Of a stretch of 64,000 bases of DNA, positions 44,713-57,400 are shown piece by piece. Position numbers and translations under genes: made by a program. The DNA lies in assembly GCA_038087015.1 (NCBI GenBank), contig JASBNA010000104.1:1-64000 (forward strand), read 5' to 3'. Every line of letters begins with the position of its first letter. Positions within the stretch are counted from its first letter, which is position 1. This DNA comes from Cerrena zonata (lineage: Eukaryota > Basidiomycota > Agaricomycetes > Polyporales > Cerrenaceae). The notes beneath the pieces were generated by a model. It was not told where the DNA came from. It ran no database searches and saw only the letters and a program-made list of their open reading frames with translations.

Positions 44713-46631
44713 ATGGCCACCGTCGATATGTTATACTCATCATCACAAAGTGTAGAACCTGTGGTCCGAACCACTGCTATTTATGGGGAAGAGTCTCGGT
44801 ATGAGAATGACCACATTGATGACACGCCTTTAATTGAACATGAGTTTCGTAGACCCCTCTACCTTATGCCGTTCTGCACATCAGTCGTGAACCCAGAGGG
44901 CCAACTCTACTATACACTTCAAAATGAAATCAGGTTTATTATTGAACAACCTATGCAAGATCCGAAAGTTCAAGAACGAGTACTCTCCTGGTCATCCAAG
45001 ATCGTAGAGATTCTGAAAGAACGTGCCATCGTTTTGCCACCTTCGGCCGAAATCTATCTGAACACTAGCGAAGACGGGGAAACTTGCTGGTACTATATAG
45101 CTGACCACGACTCTAAGGTTATATCGTGGATCGAGCCGGTTTCAACCGCAGATATTGGTCTTCGTCCCTCTGTTTCTGATGAGCACATACGTGAGCATAA
45201 ATACACGTTACTATCACTCCTTTCCAAGTCTTACATTTTGATATCTAGGATTCGCGCTCAATGAATGTTACTGGAATCATGTCGAATATTACTCAGCTCA
45301 TGACTGCGGTGTCATTGACCTTCAGATGGACAATCTATTCAGTGTGCTCGTGCAATGCAAAACTGGTACGTCAGTCTAATCAACTCTGCCATTCACGTTT
45401 TAACAGCAGACGCAGACCAGTTAACGTCTGAAGATTCAACGTTCCCCTTTTCTGCCCAAAAGTGTGAAGATTTCCTTCAGGTAATACGTGACTGTAGAGG
45501 TATGACATTCATGCAATGCAAATGATTGATACGTACTGAGAAATCAACTCTCCATAGCAATTGAATCACCTGATATCACTCGTATTCGGTGGAGCATAGG
45601 TTCGTAGATATATCACCACCATTCTTGGATACCAAACTAACAGCCAACATTATTCTTAGCGCGCATTTGGGGCCTAGTTTGTACGCCTCCTGATATCTAA
45701 CATTGGAACCCACAACTTATTTGGTTCATCTCTAGGCAACCATCGTTTCATGACGCACTACGGACAACAAACTGCAAGACTGTCCCGCGATCAGTTAATA
45801 TTGGACGTCCCAGAAGCCAAAGAAGGCAGGATGTTTAGGTTACAGTCACGGATGCTTTTTAGCATCCCTAAACACTACAATGTTTCTTTGGAGAAACTTT
45901 TCTCGGATGCGATCATCTATCAAACTGAATGGCGTGAGTTCATCCCGAAATGCCGAGATGAATGGACACTTTCCACAGCCTTGGTGAGTTTCAAGTTCTT
46001 GCCGCACTATCGTATCTTTACTCACTCTGTCAATCATAATAGTCGTTCGCTGTCTTAATGTACGAAACTCTTCGAGTTCCATTCCTTTTCTCGTACTCAC
46101 GTTTCCCCCCTCTAGCTGCAATCTCATAATTCTCGGCTCTTCACATGGTTCGCAGGCGCTGTCAAAAGTTTCAACAGCCTTCAGCGCCGCTGCTGTCTCA
46201 GCAGGCACTGTCTTATTAACCAAGCATCAGCGTTCAGGAATGTGGACCGCTGCTCAAGCTGTAAGCTCTCAATGCAGTTCCTATCCTACTACGCAAAGAA
46301 TACTAATCATTGATCTGCTCCCAAGGCTACATACCTAACCTACGCCCACAACGGATCTTCTGGCTTCCATAGTCTTGCCTGCCAGTTCAGTCTTCCCCGA
46401 GCGTTACTTCTCTGGGCGCTGGCGGCGTTCTCCCTCCAAGTTCCATTCCTCTTTGCTGATATGTCCGACCATTCTATGCTTGTTATTTTGGGAACCGCTC
46501 TAGTGCTCTGTTTCATCATTTATCTCTGTCACATGTTGCTCACGCGCTGTTGGTCGTTCCTTCGAGGCATACGACACTGGAGAATATTCCAGTCTCGCTC
46601 GATTAGGCTTGACGATACCCTTCCCTATTGA
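44713..46631 (+). CDS. WW-like domain multi-pass membrane protein, paralogue B
   Basis: Same block order as the gene at 12.5-15.3 kb. Starting from the ATG at 44713: an acidic N-terminus, a WW-like segment (NPEGQLYY near residue 60), and a helical region with a second aromatic strand (CWYYIADHDSKVISWIEP, about 140-157). A short intron follows, then FALNECYWNHVEYYSAHD, the block SAQKCEDFLQVIRDC, the block THYGQQTARLSRDQLI (45.75 kb), then LEKLFSDAIIYQTEWREFIPKCRDEW. The C-terminus (about 46150-46600) has hydrophobic helices such as SLPRALLLWALAAFSLQVPF and a run around LVILGTALVLCFIIYL, so two or more membrane passes are likely. The stop is at 46629-46631. The conserved NYHGQ/THYGQ and LEKIW/LEKLF blocks, plus the shared intron position after the IM/LF block, support true paralogy. 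Function is unassigned. Here it lies directly upstream of the metacaspase array. Confidence 0.65.
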
Positions 46632-47196
46632 AGAGGTTTGTAACCTCCCCCATATAGAGCTGAATCCGCCTTGCTTCGGACATCCATTATCGTCTTTATA
46701 TCCCGAACTCGCCTGTACCCCAGTATCGATACCCTCTGTACAAATATTTGTTTCGATAGGTTCGTACATTGTATCTAAATAACAAAAACACTATGAAATG
46801 TTTATATGATCAATTCACGTTTATCATTCAATGCTTTTCACGATTGAATCCAGCCTCACGAAAGATCAAACTTTGCATAAGCTGCCATTTGTCAGTAGAG
46901 CCCTGTCTGATTGCGATGACGTTGGCGACTTGTTACATTCCCATACAACTCAATGGTCTGTCATACTCGGAGGTAAGTCTGATTGGTCCCTATCCGCATC
47001 TTCTTCTTCAAATTCGCTATCATGATCATACGTACTGACGATGATCCTTAGAACTCGAAGTGGTTAATTTCGCGCCATCCCTTCAATCATTAAGACACCG
47101 ACCTGACGCAGAGATAATAACAGTGTTGGTAGAATAGGCACCGGAACGGATATATTCTGTGCGGTGAGCTCAGGTATCTTTTTACCACATCCTATC
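46632..47196. other. Spacer before the metacaspase array
   Basis: Short stop-interrupted frames only. It presumably held the promoter of the first metacaspase copy, now a relic. Confidence 0.4.
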
Positions 47197-48900
47197 ATGA
47201 AGTCCCCGAAGTCCCCGAAGCCTTCTCTCATTCCTCGTGAAGAACCCGCTCGTAGAGCCCTCTCGATCGCACTCAGCTATGCACATCTCGCGGATAAATA
47301 TGACGACATTCTTCTTGAAACGGCCTTGCATGATACTCCCAAGATCCGTGACTTGTTGATTGGTACGTATACTCGAGTTTTCCGTTTCGAGCATGCTACT
47401 CAGTCATGTATCTGTAGATGTGTACGGTTTTAATGAGTCTGATATCACAGTTATGTGCGATGACGATCCAGAGAATCCATCTACGCGTGGAGGCGTCGTG
47501 GGTACTTGAAGTGTGGTATACTTGCTCGATGGGGATATTGAGTATCATCTTAGATGTAAGCCATGCGGGACCTAGCAGCAGATGCTCGTCCAAATGACAA
47601 ATTTTAGTTCCATTGTGCGTACGCCTCTATTCTAAGTGTTCACAACATGTTCAATAACCCCTTTCAAAGTTTCAGGACATGGTTCCCAATAATGAGTGTC
47701 GATGGTACTAAGAAAGACGGGTTGGACGAAGGTGGGGTAACCAGTAGCATCACCGTGGAGCTATTACTTACATACGAGGACTTGGATGCAGTCGTCTACC
47801 CCTACAACATAGAGATAGACCCGGATGACACAGATTGGAGGAAGACTCGTAACCACACCATTGATGATGTACGTGTTTTCGTTTCCTCTATATTGAGACT
47901 CAAACCTTTGAACGTGGTAGGAGATCAATGATATCCTCATATAACCTTTACTACCGGGCTGTCTACTAACTGTACGTTCAGTGACAATGAACAATTGGGT
48001 ATATATGGTAACTTATTGACTTATCAAGATTGTTATTGCAGCAGGTACGCCGATTGCTCTCTGCGGCTGTCCGGGGCTGACCACGTATTGCACTAGCTCT
48101 GGAGTATTTTGGATCTCCGCTAGTGAGCCCGCAAGGTGATCAATGTCTCTTATAATGTTATTTGAATGGTTTATGGGCTTGTTTAGGTACCACGGGATCC
48201 GTCTTGGCGCGAAAATTTACCTTGCAGTAGAGGGGTACTGGTAACATCGAAAGTTCCATGATAGCAGAAAATAAGGATGGGCAGGAAGATATCCCCAAGC
48301 GAACAGAAAGCCCGGTCGAAATGCCAGTCCCTCTTGTTGTACGTTCTACTGTCTCTACGAAAATATACCAAGCTTATACAGAATCAGTGGCAAGGTTTGC
48401 TGGTCTGCTTGCAGGGACGATCAATTGGCTTATGAGACAGGTCCGAACCGAGGTGCAAAAGGTGGATATTCGTTGCTAATATGTGGTTTAACTTTCGAGT
48501 GGATCACCGTCTTAGGCTTTCGCCTGTGCCATGCGTACGTCAAATTAAAAGGCTCAAATTCCAGAATGTTTTCACTGAATGACGTATGGGCGAGAATCCA
48601 GACCCTGATCACAACGAACTTCTTACACCAGTCCGGTAGGCCTTTTCCAATCATCTCGTGCTACGATCGAGCTGAAATCGTGCTCAGCGATAAAATACAA
48701 CAATTTATCAATCCGTATCATTGTAAGCCTCAAGTATGTCTCACATACCAATCTAAGTTCAATCTATGATCTCACGTCTCACCAGCATAGCGGCAATCGT
48801 TGATTCGTGAGTAGCACACACTCATCTACTGACTTTCCGTGGTCTCTGTTCTTCTTATCTTTATCACAGTCTATGTATGCCCACGAGAAGCTCATCATCC
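47197..48900 (+). pseudogene. Metacaspase relic (copy 1 of a tandem array)
   Basis: The first exon is intact (EEPARRALSIALSYAHLADK...KIRDLLI) and is followed by DVYGFNESDITVMCDDDPENP. After that, decay is evident: the third exon carries a TAG where the intact copies read a coding triplet, the SGHG block is present near 47675 but the frame is lost just after it, and the following EINDIL exon contains a stop. The segment that should carry Asp-Ser-Cys-His-Ser-Gly is shortened near 48030, so the catalytic Cys-His-Ser-Gly residues are absent. Downstream remnants of CWSACxDxQL (near 48400), the INPY...KPQ exon (near 48720) and SGNR followed by TGA (near 48790) match the exon order of the two intact neighbours. 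Splice-like sites persist, so decay is relatively recent. Confidence 0.85.
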
Positions 48901-49559
48901 GAACTCGACACCCCAAAGTTTAGTCTTGATGTGGGCATGGGCTACTTAGTCTGTACCACTACTCTTTATTTGGGGAATTAAACGAGTATGTGGTAAACGA
49001 GATCGTCAACTAGCATCAAGACTACTGCATACTAGGACAAAGAACAGGCTGCTTGGGTAACTGCCATTCACAACACCGACCCTTCAAGTTATTACATAGA
49101 TATTCAGATCTAGTACGGATAAAGTCAATTCCGAGTCATCGCCGAACCCTGCGCTCCTCAAAATCAATCCTGAGCCAGCTGATATGTAGATACGTATCTG
49201 TGATGTACACCAGCGACTGCAACTTAGATCGCAAATGCCAGCCCCAGCGGTTAGCAGTTAGTTCCTGCTCAACAAAGTTCTGTCATAGCTTCAGTTCTAT
49301 CACAGCGTCTACTCCATTGAGGGACTGATTGTCTATACTTACTTCCCCATTCTTGCGCCCCCCAAGTCCTCAGATTGGCTTGGAGCGCGGGAGAAGGAAT
49401 GTCAATGCAGGAAAATAGATAAGGTTAGTGCCCTGCCAGTGATGCCTGTCTGATATATAAGCCTGAGGCCTCGCTCCAGGGCAAAGATACTCATTCATCC
49501 CGCACATCCCATATTAACACATCGGTATAGATATAGATCCACAGTACTGCATCCTCGCC
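48901..49559. other. Spacer between metacaspase copies 1 and 2
   Basis: No gene is seen. It holds the promoter of copy 2, with its 5' leader immediately before the ATG at 49560. A segment near 49380-49500 resembles the region upstream of copy 3 only weakly by eye. Confidence 0.4.
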
Positions 49560-51360
49560 ATGGAATCAGAGCTCCAACTACCTCCTCGGCATCCCATCCG
49601 TAGAGCTCTATGTATCTCAGTCAAGTATGAACACGTGAAGGACCTTGACACCCTTGACACATCCTCTTATGATCCTCCGAAGATACGTGATTTGCTGATA
49701 GGTAAGCATGTTCGTGCTCGCAAGCTCTGTGAAAACCATTCACCACAAGCAGATGTGTATGGATGGGAGGAGTCCGAGATCACTATTCTAAGTGATGATC
49801 CTCCTGGTCAATATGAGCTTCCGACAAGGGAAACCATGGTATATCTTTCTACAAGATATTCGCAGCATTTTCCTTACGCCATAACTGAACTGTAGCTTCG
49901 AGAAATGCGAAATCTCGTCCAGGATGCGCGTCCAGGCGATAGATTCGTATTTCAATGTTCGTGTTGCGTGCTTGCACCCTATTTGTCGATTCTTAACAAA
50001 CATTCAGTTTCTGGTCATGGAGCGCAAAAGAAAAACAAGGATGGTAAAGAAAAGGACGGATATGACGAAGGTAGGACCCGCTATTACACCGATCTATAGA
50101 CTATACATTCTTAAACCTCGTTTATTTCAGTGATCTTCCCTTACGACGTAGAGATTGATCCGAGGGACGAGAAACTGTTGCAAAGTAGTAACAGTATCAT
50201 GGATGATGTTTGTATAGGGTGCAATCCAATCCATTCATCCCACTGAGCTGTTTTGTTCGAATTTGACAGGAAATAAATGATATACTCGTCAAGTCTCTAC
50301 CGGGCGGAAGTCAACTCTCGGTGAGTCTCCCCATTTTCCTATCCATTCTCCTACTTGACATAAAACCTTTAGATGATATTCGACTGCTGTCACTCAGGCA
50401 CTGCCGCTGGTACTATTTCTCACTTATTGCCTTACCCCAACTGAACATTTCCAGATCTCCCACATGACTACGAGGACGAGTGCACATCGCCACTGTCCCC
50501 GATATCCGTCCCTATCGGTTTGTACTGTCGTAGCTTGCGTCCTTCAGTCTCGTATTGCTCACCTCTGTAAGCAGATGACGGCAATCCCTTTATCAGGACT
50601 AGGAAGAGGGGATTTACTGTTCGTGGTAGGGATGCTGGAAGTCCGACTGTCTCGCCAGTCGCACCAAGCTGGGAGAGCGACACCAGTACAAGGAGTAATG
50701 ATAAACCTTACGTGGTATGACTCATTATTTTTTCCAATTATTCAATACTATGTTGATCCTGAAATGCTCCCTGAGGTATGCTGGTCTGCGTGCAAAGATA
50801 ATCAGCTTGCGTTCGAGAGACCAGGAGATACCGGAGGTGGTCTGTTTGTTGAGGTACATTCTCCTTACTCTCAGATATTATTTATGGGGTACTAATAGCA
50901 GACTACGCTTTCTCAACCACAGGCATTCACACAAGCTCTCCGTACGTTTAACACTACACCATGTTTATTGAATCATTCACACCGATCAATAGGGAGGAAT
51001 CCACGACATACTCATAACGGATTGCTTGGTCATATCAGGTAGGCACCATGAACTACTTGGACGTCTCATATCGAACTCAAGACGATGGTTAGGGAAATAA
51101 TTAGTGATATTGTGCGAGAGAGCATCGATTATACTACATTCAAAAAATACACCAATCCTCTCCAACTCCCACTCAATCCTCAGGTATGTATTACAGCATC
51201 CAGAGGGGCGAAGTATACCAAAAGCTGATTATAATCACCAGTGGAGTTCCAATCTCAAAATCGTGAGTGCCTCTGATAATTGGTTTAGGCTGTCGATTAT
51301 TGAAAGTCTGTTACTTGCGACCTGCAGGCAGAGATTGCGGAAGATGAAGTCATGTTCTAG
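49560..51360 (+). CDS. Metacaspase (caspase-fold cysteine protease), copy 2
   Basis: Metacaspases are calcium-activated, Arg/Lys-specific clan CD cysteine proteases of plants, fungi and protists, linked to stress, protein quality control and cell death. Fifteen exons were read (e.g. 49560-49701, 49753-49838, 49896-49956, 50008-50070, 50131-50207, 50270-50320, 50373-50409, ending 51328-51360). They join in phase to 334 residues. The p20 domain runs from about 15 to 175: RRALCISVKYEH, DVYGWEESEITIL, the catalytic His in FSGHGAQ (His 100) and the catalytic Cys in FDCCHSGTAA (Cys 166). The residue before the nucleophile is Cys instead of the usual Ser. A linker follows, then the p10-like region with CWSACKDNQLAFE and FTQALRRNPRHTHNG. 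There is no Pro/Gln-rich N-terminal prodomain, unlike classical fungal type I members. Confidence 0.92.
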
Positions 51361-52061
51361 TTTCTGTTGTAATCGAATTGAGGAAGATGCATTATATCCC
51401 GAATGTAAGTTGGGCGATCTTTCACTGGGTGTTGGTTTTATTGAGAAATGGCCAAATTCAGATCAACGAGGAAATTGACTGATGCATTTACATAATTGGT
51501 GTATATCTTTATCCCAAAGGAGTAAACACCTATATTAGCTAGTATGTGAGTCCACTAGGTGCCGTGATAGCCATGATAGGCGTTTGTATATTTGAAAATA
51601 ACTGATTGCTTCCATGCCTCCAATCATCATCTCCTACATACTTGAACCAACTGCCAGCGGCGCCAACGCGTCGTGTACCATGTCAGATTGAATGATATTT
51701 TGTCGTCTCGGGTAGCACAATAGCTATCTGACGCTTGACTAGTACGAACCTAATTTCACCTGCGGAGAAATTGGAAACATATTAACCCCATATCTTCGAC
51801 CGAGTGGCATCTCCCATCTTCTGGTGTGAGACAACGCTCACCGAGGAATGACAGTGCTGTGAAATCCTCCTTCCGAGATCTTCTTTGCTTGTCGCTGAAT
51901 CAGCGCTCATACCAGCACTGGTATGGTTCCTGAACTTTCCTTAGTGTCTCAAATTGCATCAATGTTATTGATGTCAATGAGTGCTCGGCCGTGGGTCCCA
52001 AGCTAGATATATAGCAAAACCATGAAGTAGAGATGCTGCTCGCTGATTAAGTCTCCCCACC
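51361..52061. other. Spacer between metacaspase copies 2 and 3
   Basis: No gene is seen. It must contain the terminator region of copy 2 and the promoter of copy 3. Confidence 0.45.
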
Positions 52062-53827
52062 ATGATCGTCCCCGCTGCCCATCGTCGTCCCATCCGCCGG
52101 GCTCTCTCAATTGCGGTCAGGTATGAGCACCTCGCAGAGCGGGGTGCAGAATGGGTACTTGAAGGGACACACCATGACCCTCCAAAGATTCACAAGCTGC
52201 TAACAGGTACGATACTTCCCTGACATGTGTGTGAGTCGAGCTTATGCGTTGCTTAGAGGTGTACAAGTGGAGAGAACCGGAAGATGAAATCACTATCTTA
52301 TGCGACTACCCTCCTAACGAGTACATCCTGCCTACTCGAGATAACATCGTGAGTGAACACATGTTATACGCATTGAAAGTCTAGATGATCAAGTCGTTAT
52401 AGGTAAAAGCGATGAAGAATCTCGTTAGAGGTGCAGAACCCGGAGACGAGTTCATTTTTCATTGTACGTTAGTGACATTCTTAATCCTGATAGTTACTGA
52501 CTCTTTTCAGTTTCAGGACATGGTGGACAGGTTCCCAATTACGACGGGACGGAGAAGGATGGTCTTGATGAAGGTACGCTCACATTTCATGTCGCTATCC
52601 CAGTTTCAAGCTAATAACGGCGATTTGAACCCAGTGATTTATCCCTTTGATGTGATATTGGATATGGACAACCAACCCAGCAATTACATCCTTGACGATG
52701 TGAGTTGTCATGCTAGATATAAGGACAATTTCTGATCAACATTATAGGATATACACGACATCTTGGTCGATTCTCTACCAGGTGGTGCTCGTATGATAGT
52801 AAGTGATTTGTGGCGCGTAGAAACTGGATGACTGATGATCCCGAAGATGATCTTCGACTCCTGTCACTCTGGTACTGCAGCGGGTAGGGAATTTTTCTCT
52901 ATTCTTAAGAGCCCTACTGATATTATCGGTGTAGATCTTGATAATGACGCCTCGGACTTCTGCTGGTCCCCCCTTGTAACCAGTCCTCGAACTAGTGAGT
53001 ATCGTGATATTACCCGAAGCTGTCAGCATTTCGACTAAGTACATATCTTAGGACTTGGAAACGGGCCATTCGTCAAGCAGCCGAAGGTACTCAAGAAGAG
53101 GGGTGAAGAAGAATACGACGGGCAACAACTATCGTCCCCTGTGCTGACGTCATGGAACGATTACAGCAGATCGGCGCAATCCGAGACCCAGCCTTACGTC
53201 GTAAGTCTTTGAACATGCTCTTGAGCCATCTTAAGCCTAATCTTCTATAAGACTTGTTGGTCTGCTTGTAAAGATGAACAATTGACTTATGAATGGATAC
53301 AAGGCGGTTTATTTGTCGAGGTAAGTTGTAACTATTTTGCTTACATTCAGTATGTGCTCATTGCTATTCGTAGATTTTCACTCAGACATTGAGTATGTGC
53401 AATGTTCTATCTATTTATTTATGACTAAATCTCATGCTGGCATAGGGAGGAATCCTCACCCTACACACCGACAATTACACGCTAGTTTAATGTAAGTCGT
53501 GATATCAGTCACGGAGTGGGCTGGACGGATTTCCTTATCACCTCGATCACAGTCAACAGTTTAACAATCTGTACTCTGCGTACCTCAAAGTTCAGAATGG
53601 ATCATCAAGTGACACAGAATCGGAGCCTCCCACCCCACCACCATATCCTCAAGTGAGCCTATCTCACCATTTTTTTGATCTCGTTATGCTTTAATCTAAC
53701 TGTTTATTCCCTATCTCTAGTTAAGCGGAAATCGTCGTATTGTAAGTTGTTGATGTTGTGTTCCTGACTCGGTGGTTGACAGGTCTTTTTGATTTTGCAG
53801 CCTGCCGACATGACATTTGTCTTCTAA
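52062..53827 (+). CDS. Metacaspase (caspase-fold cysteine protease), copy 3
   Basis: Fifteen exons in the same order and phase as copy 2, and the same total length of 334 residues (for instance exons of 61, 63, 51, 37, 19, 46 and 21 bp recur with identical sizes). p20: RRALSIAVRYEHLAERG, the EVYKWREPEDEITIL block, the catalytic His in FSGHGGQ (His 103) and the catalytic Cys in the canonical FDSCHSGTAA (Cys 165). p10-like: CWSACKDEQLTYEW, IFTQTLRRNPHPTHRQ, then a Ser/Glu/Pro-rich insert (SSSDTESEPPTPPPYPQ) and LSGNRRIPADMTFVF to the stop. No prodomain. The acidic segment after DGTEKDGLDE and the YPFDVILD strand lie where metacaspases bind calcium. The first intron of the Cys region (52884-52934) and the next (52995-53051) bound a short exon rich in Asp and Ser. 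Confidence 0.92.
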
Positions 53828-54409
53828 ACCGAACTATAACTTCATTTCACCAGAACCACGCTCATTGAACTATTTATTCTTTCATACACCACTATTTATG
53901 GGACTGTTGTATTTTAGTATTCTAGCGATTTCTGTATGTACCATAGGCACTTTGTGTAGTATTATACGTCCACTGAATGTCAGGACACATTTGACATTGT
54001 TACCGGGAGCTTGGCATTAATCAGAGATTATAGCTCCCGTCAGTGCATTAAACCTGCCACAATTTGATGAGTTTCAATCGCTTCAAGGTACTTGCGACGC
54101 GAAGCCATTGCCTTTTCTGGCCGTGGGAACTCCGACATATTAGTAAAGCACGGTTCAGATTGAAATACCATCTAACCTTCGAGCTGCCAACTTACAAACA
54201 TATACGCCCTTGGAGATTTCTAATGCTTTGCTCAGACACTCCTTGAGAAAGTTGCTCTTGTCTCCCGGCTGTACCAAGAATCTATTCAATAATCACCTGA
54301 GTAATCATTCTTCGTGTTCTTGATTAACTTCGTCCATTATCTAATCTAAGACCAAGACGCGTCGAATCCTCACAGCAGTTCAACAGGAGGTTGTTTTATA
54401 CGACTTGTC
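53828..54409. other. Spacer between the metacaspase array and the LIM gene
   Basis: Only short frames. It contains the 3' flank of metacaspase copy 3 and the promoter of the LIM-domain gene. Confidence 0.45.
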
Positions 54410-57400
54410 ATGGCCCAGAACGCATACCCTGCTCATATGTACCAACAACAAGCAACATACCAACAAGCAAGTCCTGTACCACCATATCCGCCACAATCGT
54501 ACCCACAACCTAATGTCTACCAGTACCCTACCTCCGTCGATACCCAACAGCGCTATGCACCTGGACCTTCTCCTCAGCCTCACTACCCCCCGATACAGAC
54601 ACAGTTTCCAACAAGACCGCAACCGGGTCCACCATCACCATACTCGCCTGGCCAGCCACCGATACAACAATCATCGCTGCAGTATCATCAACCCCAACCT
54701 GTAGTAGCTGCTTCTCCTTCTTATATTACACAACGTTATGCTACGGGCGCATACCCCTCACCTACATCGCCCGCTAATCCGCCATCATCGTTCCGTAGAC
54801 CATTACCGAACCCAGGCTCGTTTGCACGACCCGGCTCTGTGGCTCAAGCAGAGGGTGCTTCAGCAGCCATGGCTGCCCAATCTCGTCCGCCTACGCACCA
54901 CAGGCCTTCGAGCTCGCTCTCTATCCCTCTTCTTCCTCTGGGTCTCAAGTGGCTGCGGCAATTTCAAAGTTTAGCACCATGTCCGTGAATACTCCGGGTG
55001 CGTCTCATGGACCTGGCTCTGCCTCTGGAAGGCCGTTGCCACAACCTGGTGCGCGTTCTACGCAGAGCGTTGATTTGACTCGAAGAGGGAGCCCCAGTAA
55101 ACAGCCTTCGATGATGCAGCAACATGCCGGGCCATCCAACTCAGGCAACAGTGTACAGTCCGATCTACCACCTGTTGGTCAGAAATTCGTACCGCTCTGG
55201 AAACGTGCTCTTCCTTCCCCTGCAGTACAGGGTGGCTCGGCTCCGAATACTCCTGTCATGCAGAGTAATACTCACAACATGTCACCCATTCCACCTGGTC
55301 CGTTGCCAAACACTATTGCTGATTTGAGACCCAGTCTACAATCTCAAGCTGTTGTTGGGAGACGTGGAACTACATCTCGTCCACTTCCTCAATCACCTGG
55401 CATGACACCACAAGCAGGGCCCTCTCGCGGTAGTGTACCCAACATTAACTCTCACGGACAGTTACCCAATCCCCCAAATCAATCCCCTGCTTCCGTGCCA
55501 CGGCCGGGACCTGCTCCTCTCAATTCCACTTTGTCTCAAATGGATAATTCGGTTATTCCCTCAAACTCGCCTTTTATGAGGCGAGAACGATCTCGTACGC
55601 TCCCGCAGCCTAGTGTGGCGTCACCGACTGCTCCTGCTATGCAAAGGCCGGAGCCCATCGGACGTAGCGTTAGAACTCCGTCTACCTCGTCTGATGACGA
55701 CTTGAGTGGTATCTCCCTGTTGCAAAGAAGGTCGATTCATAAAGATGCTAACGGAGTCAATCCAGTACCAACTGCACGAACACCCAGTCCGCAATATGGT
55801 ATCAAAGATATGCCTTCACGCTCACCGCAGACCACCCCCAGAGGACAATCGGCTGGAAACAGTAACCATGTTCGTGCACCCTCTTCTCCAACTCGTCAGC
55901 GCCCACCATTACCGGTACGCAGGGATACTTCTCCTGTTCGTCCGGATCCGTCTCATCAGACGACCTCGAGTAGTCCTGAGAGGGTACCTACGCTCATTCA
56001 TGATGCCTCTGAACGGCAGTCGTCAATTTATAAATTTGCTGTAATGGACGTTTTGGGGATCAAGGGACCAGAAAGCCCGACGAAGAGAACTCAACAATCT
56101 AATCCTACGCCGGCGATGAGGAGGTCTCAAACAGAACAACCTCGGTGGCCTGATGATGTTCCTAAGCTGCCTAGACCTCCTGCACAGAACATGTCAGCTC
56201 CGGGATCTTCACGGAGCACCTCTCCATCAAGGACATCACAGATCAGGTCGGATCTCCCTGTTCGAGACCAGTCCTTAAATAATCCTGTCGCAAACGTATC
56301 CTTCAGGGAACGACAGAGTTATCATCACCGAGCCCCACCTAATTTAGATGATGCACCTCCCCCATCGTTGCGTAGATCGCCCTCGCCTGACCCCCATCGA
56401 CGAGCTCCTTCTGGATTACCCAATATCAGGACGCAGACACATAATAGCTGGACCTCACCCACCTATGGCCGGACCCCTTCCTCTGCAGTTACACCCGACT
56501 CTGCTGCATCCATTTTTACGTTGTCAGAATTCCCTGCTGTACCGACGCATGCCCCACAACCCCTACCTCCACAAATTAACATCAATTCTCTTCCTCAAGT
56601 CAAATCAAATAAGGGCGGTCCCAGAAACTCACCCCAACGACATTCACGTTCAGCAAAGCGGGAGGAAAATGAGCGTCCATCCATACCGAAAATCTCGTTC
56701 CCCGCCGATCCTAATGACTCTGATGATTCGGATGGCCCTCAGCCAGTCATTAATGTCTCTGGTCCCGATGGAAACTCCTCCAATCCTGTAATCTCTATCG
56801 GCAATTTCGATGACGATGACGACGACGGTCAATTCCCGGGTATCTCTATCAGTGTTGCTGATGATTCTACACCCAGTCAACCGGAACGACCTCGTCGAGC
56901 TCATCGTGACCTACCACCTCCTGCATCAGTGCTAGGGAAAGGTGGTCGATTCTGTGGTGGGTGTGGGGGAACTATCATTGGCAGAATCGTCAGTGCAATG
57001 GGTGAAAGGTGGCATCCGACGTGTTTCAAGTGTGTCGTTTGTGATGAACATCTGGAGAACTTGAGTTCGTATGAGCACGAAGGTAGACCCTATTGCCATC
57101 TTGACTATCACGATGTAAGCTGGAATTATTTAGGCATTCTAGGCTAATAACTAACATCCGATTCATCTTTCCGTAGATGTTTGCGCCTCGTTGCTACCAC
57201 TGTCAGACAACGATCGTCGACGAGATTTTCATCACTCTAGACGACCCAGACCTTGGTAAACGAACATATCACGAGCAGCATTTCTTCTGTGCTGAATGTG
57301 GCGACCCATTCGTTCCTCCTGGATCCGGTAGCCGTAGCTTTAGCGGTGATGGTACCTTTAAAGCCGACGAAGACGACGTTGGGTTCACAGTCTACAAGGG

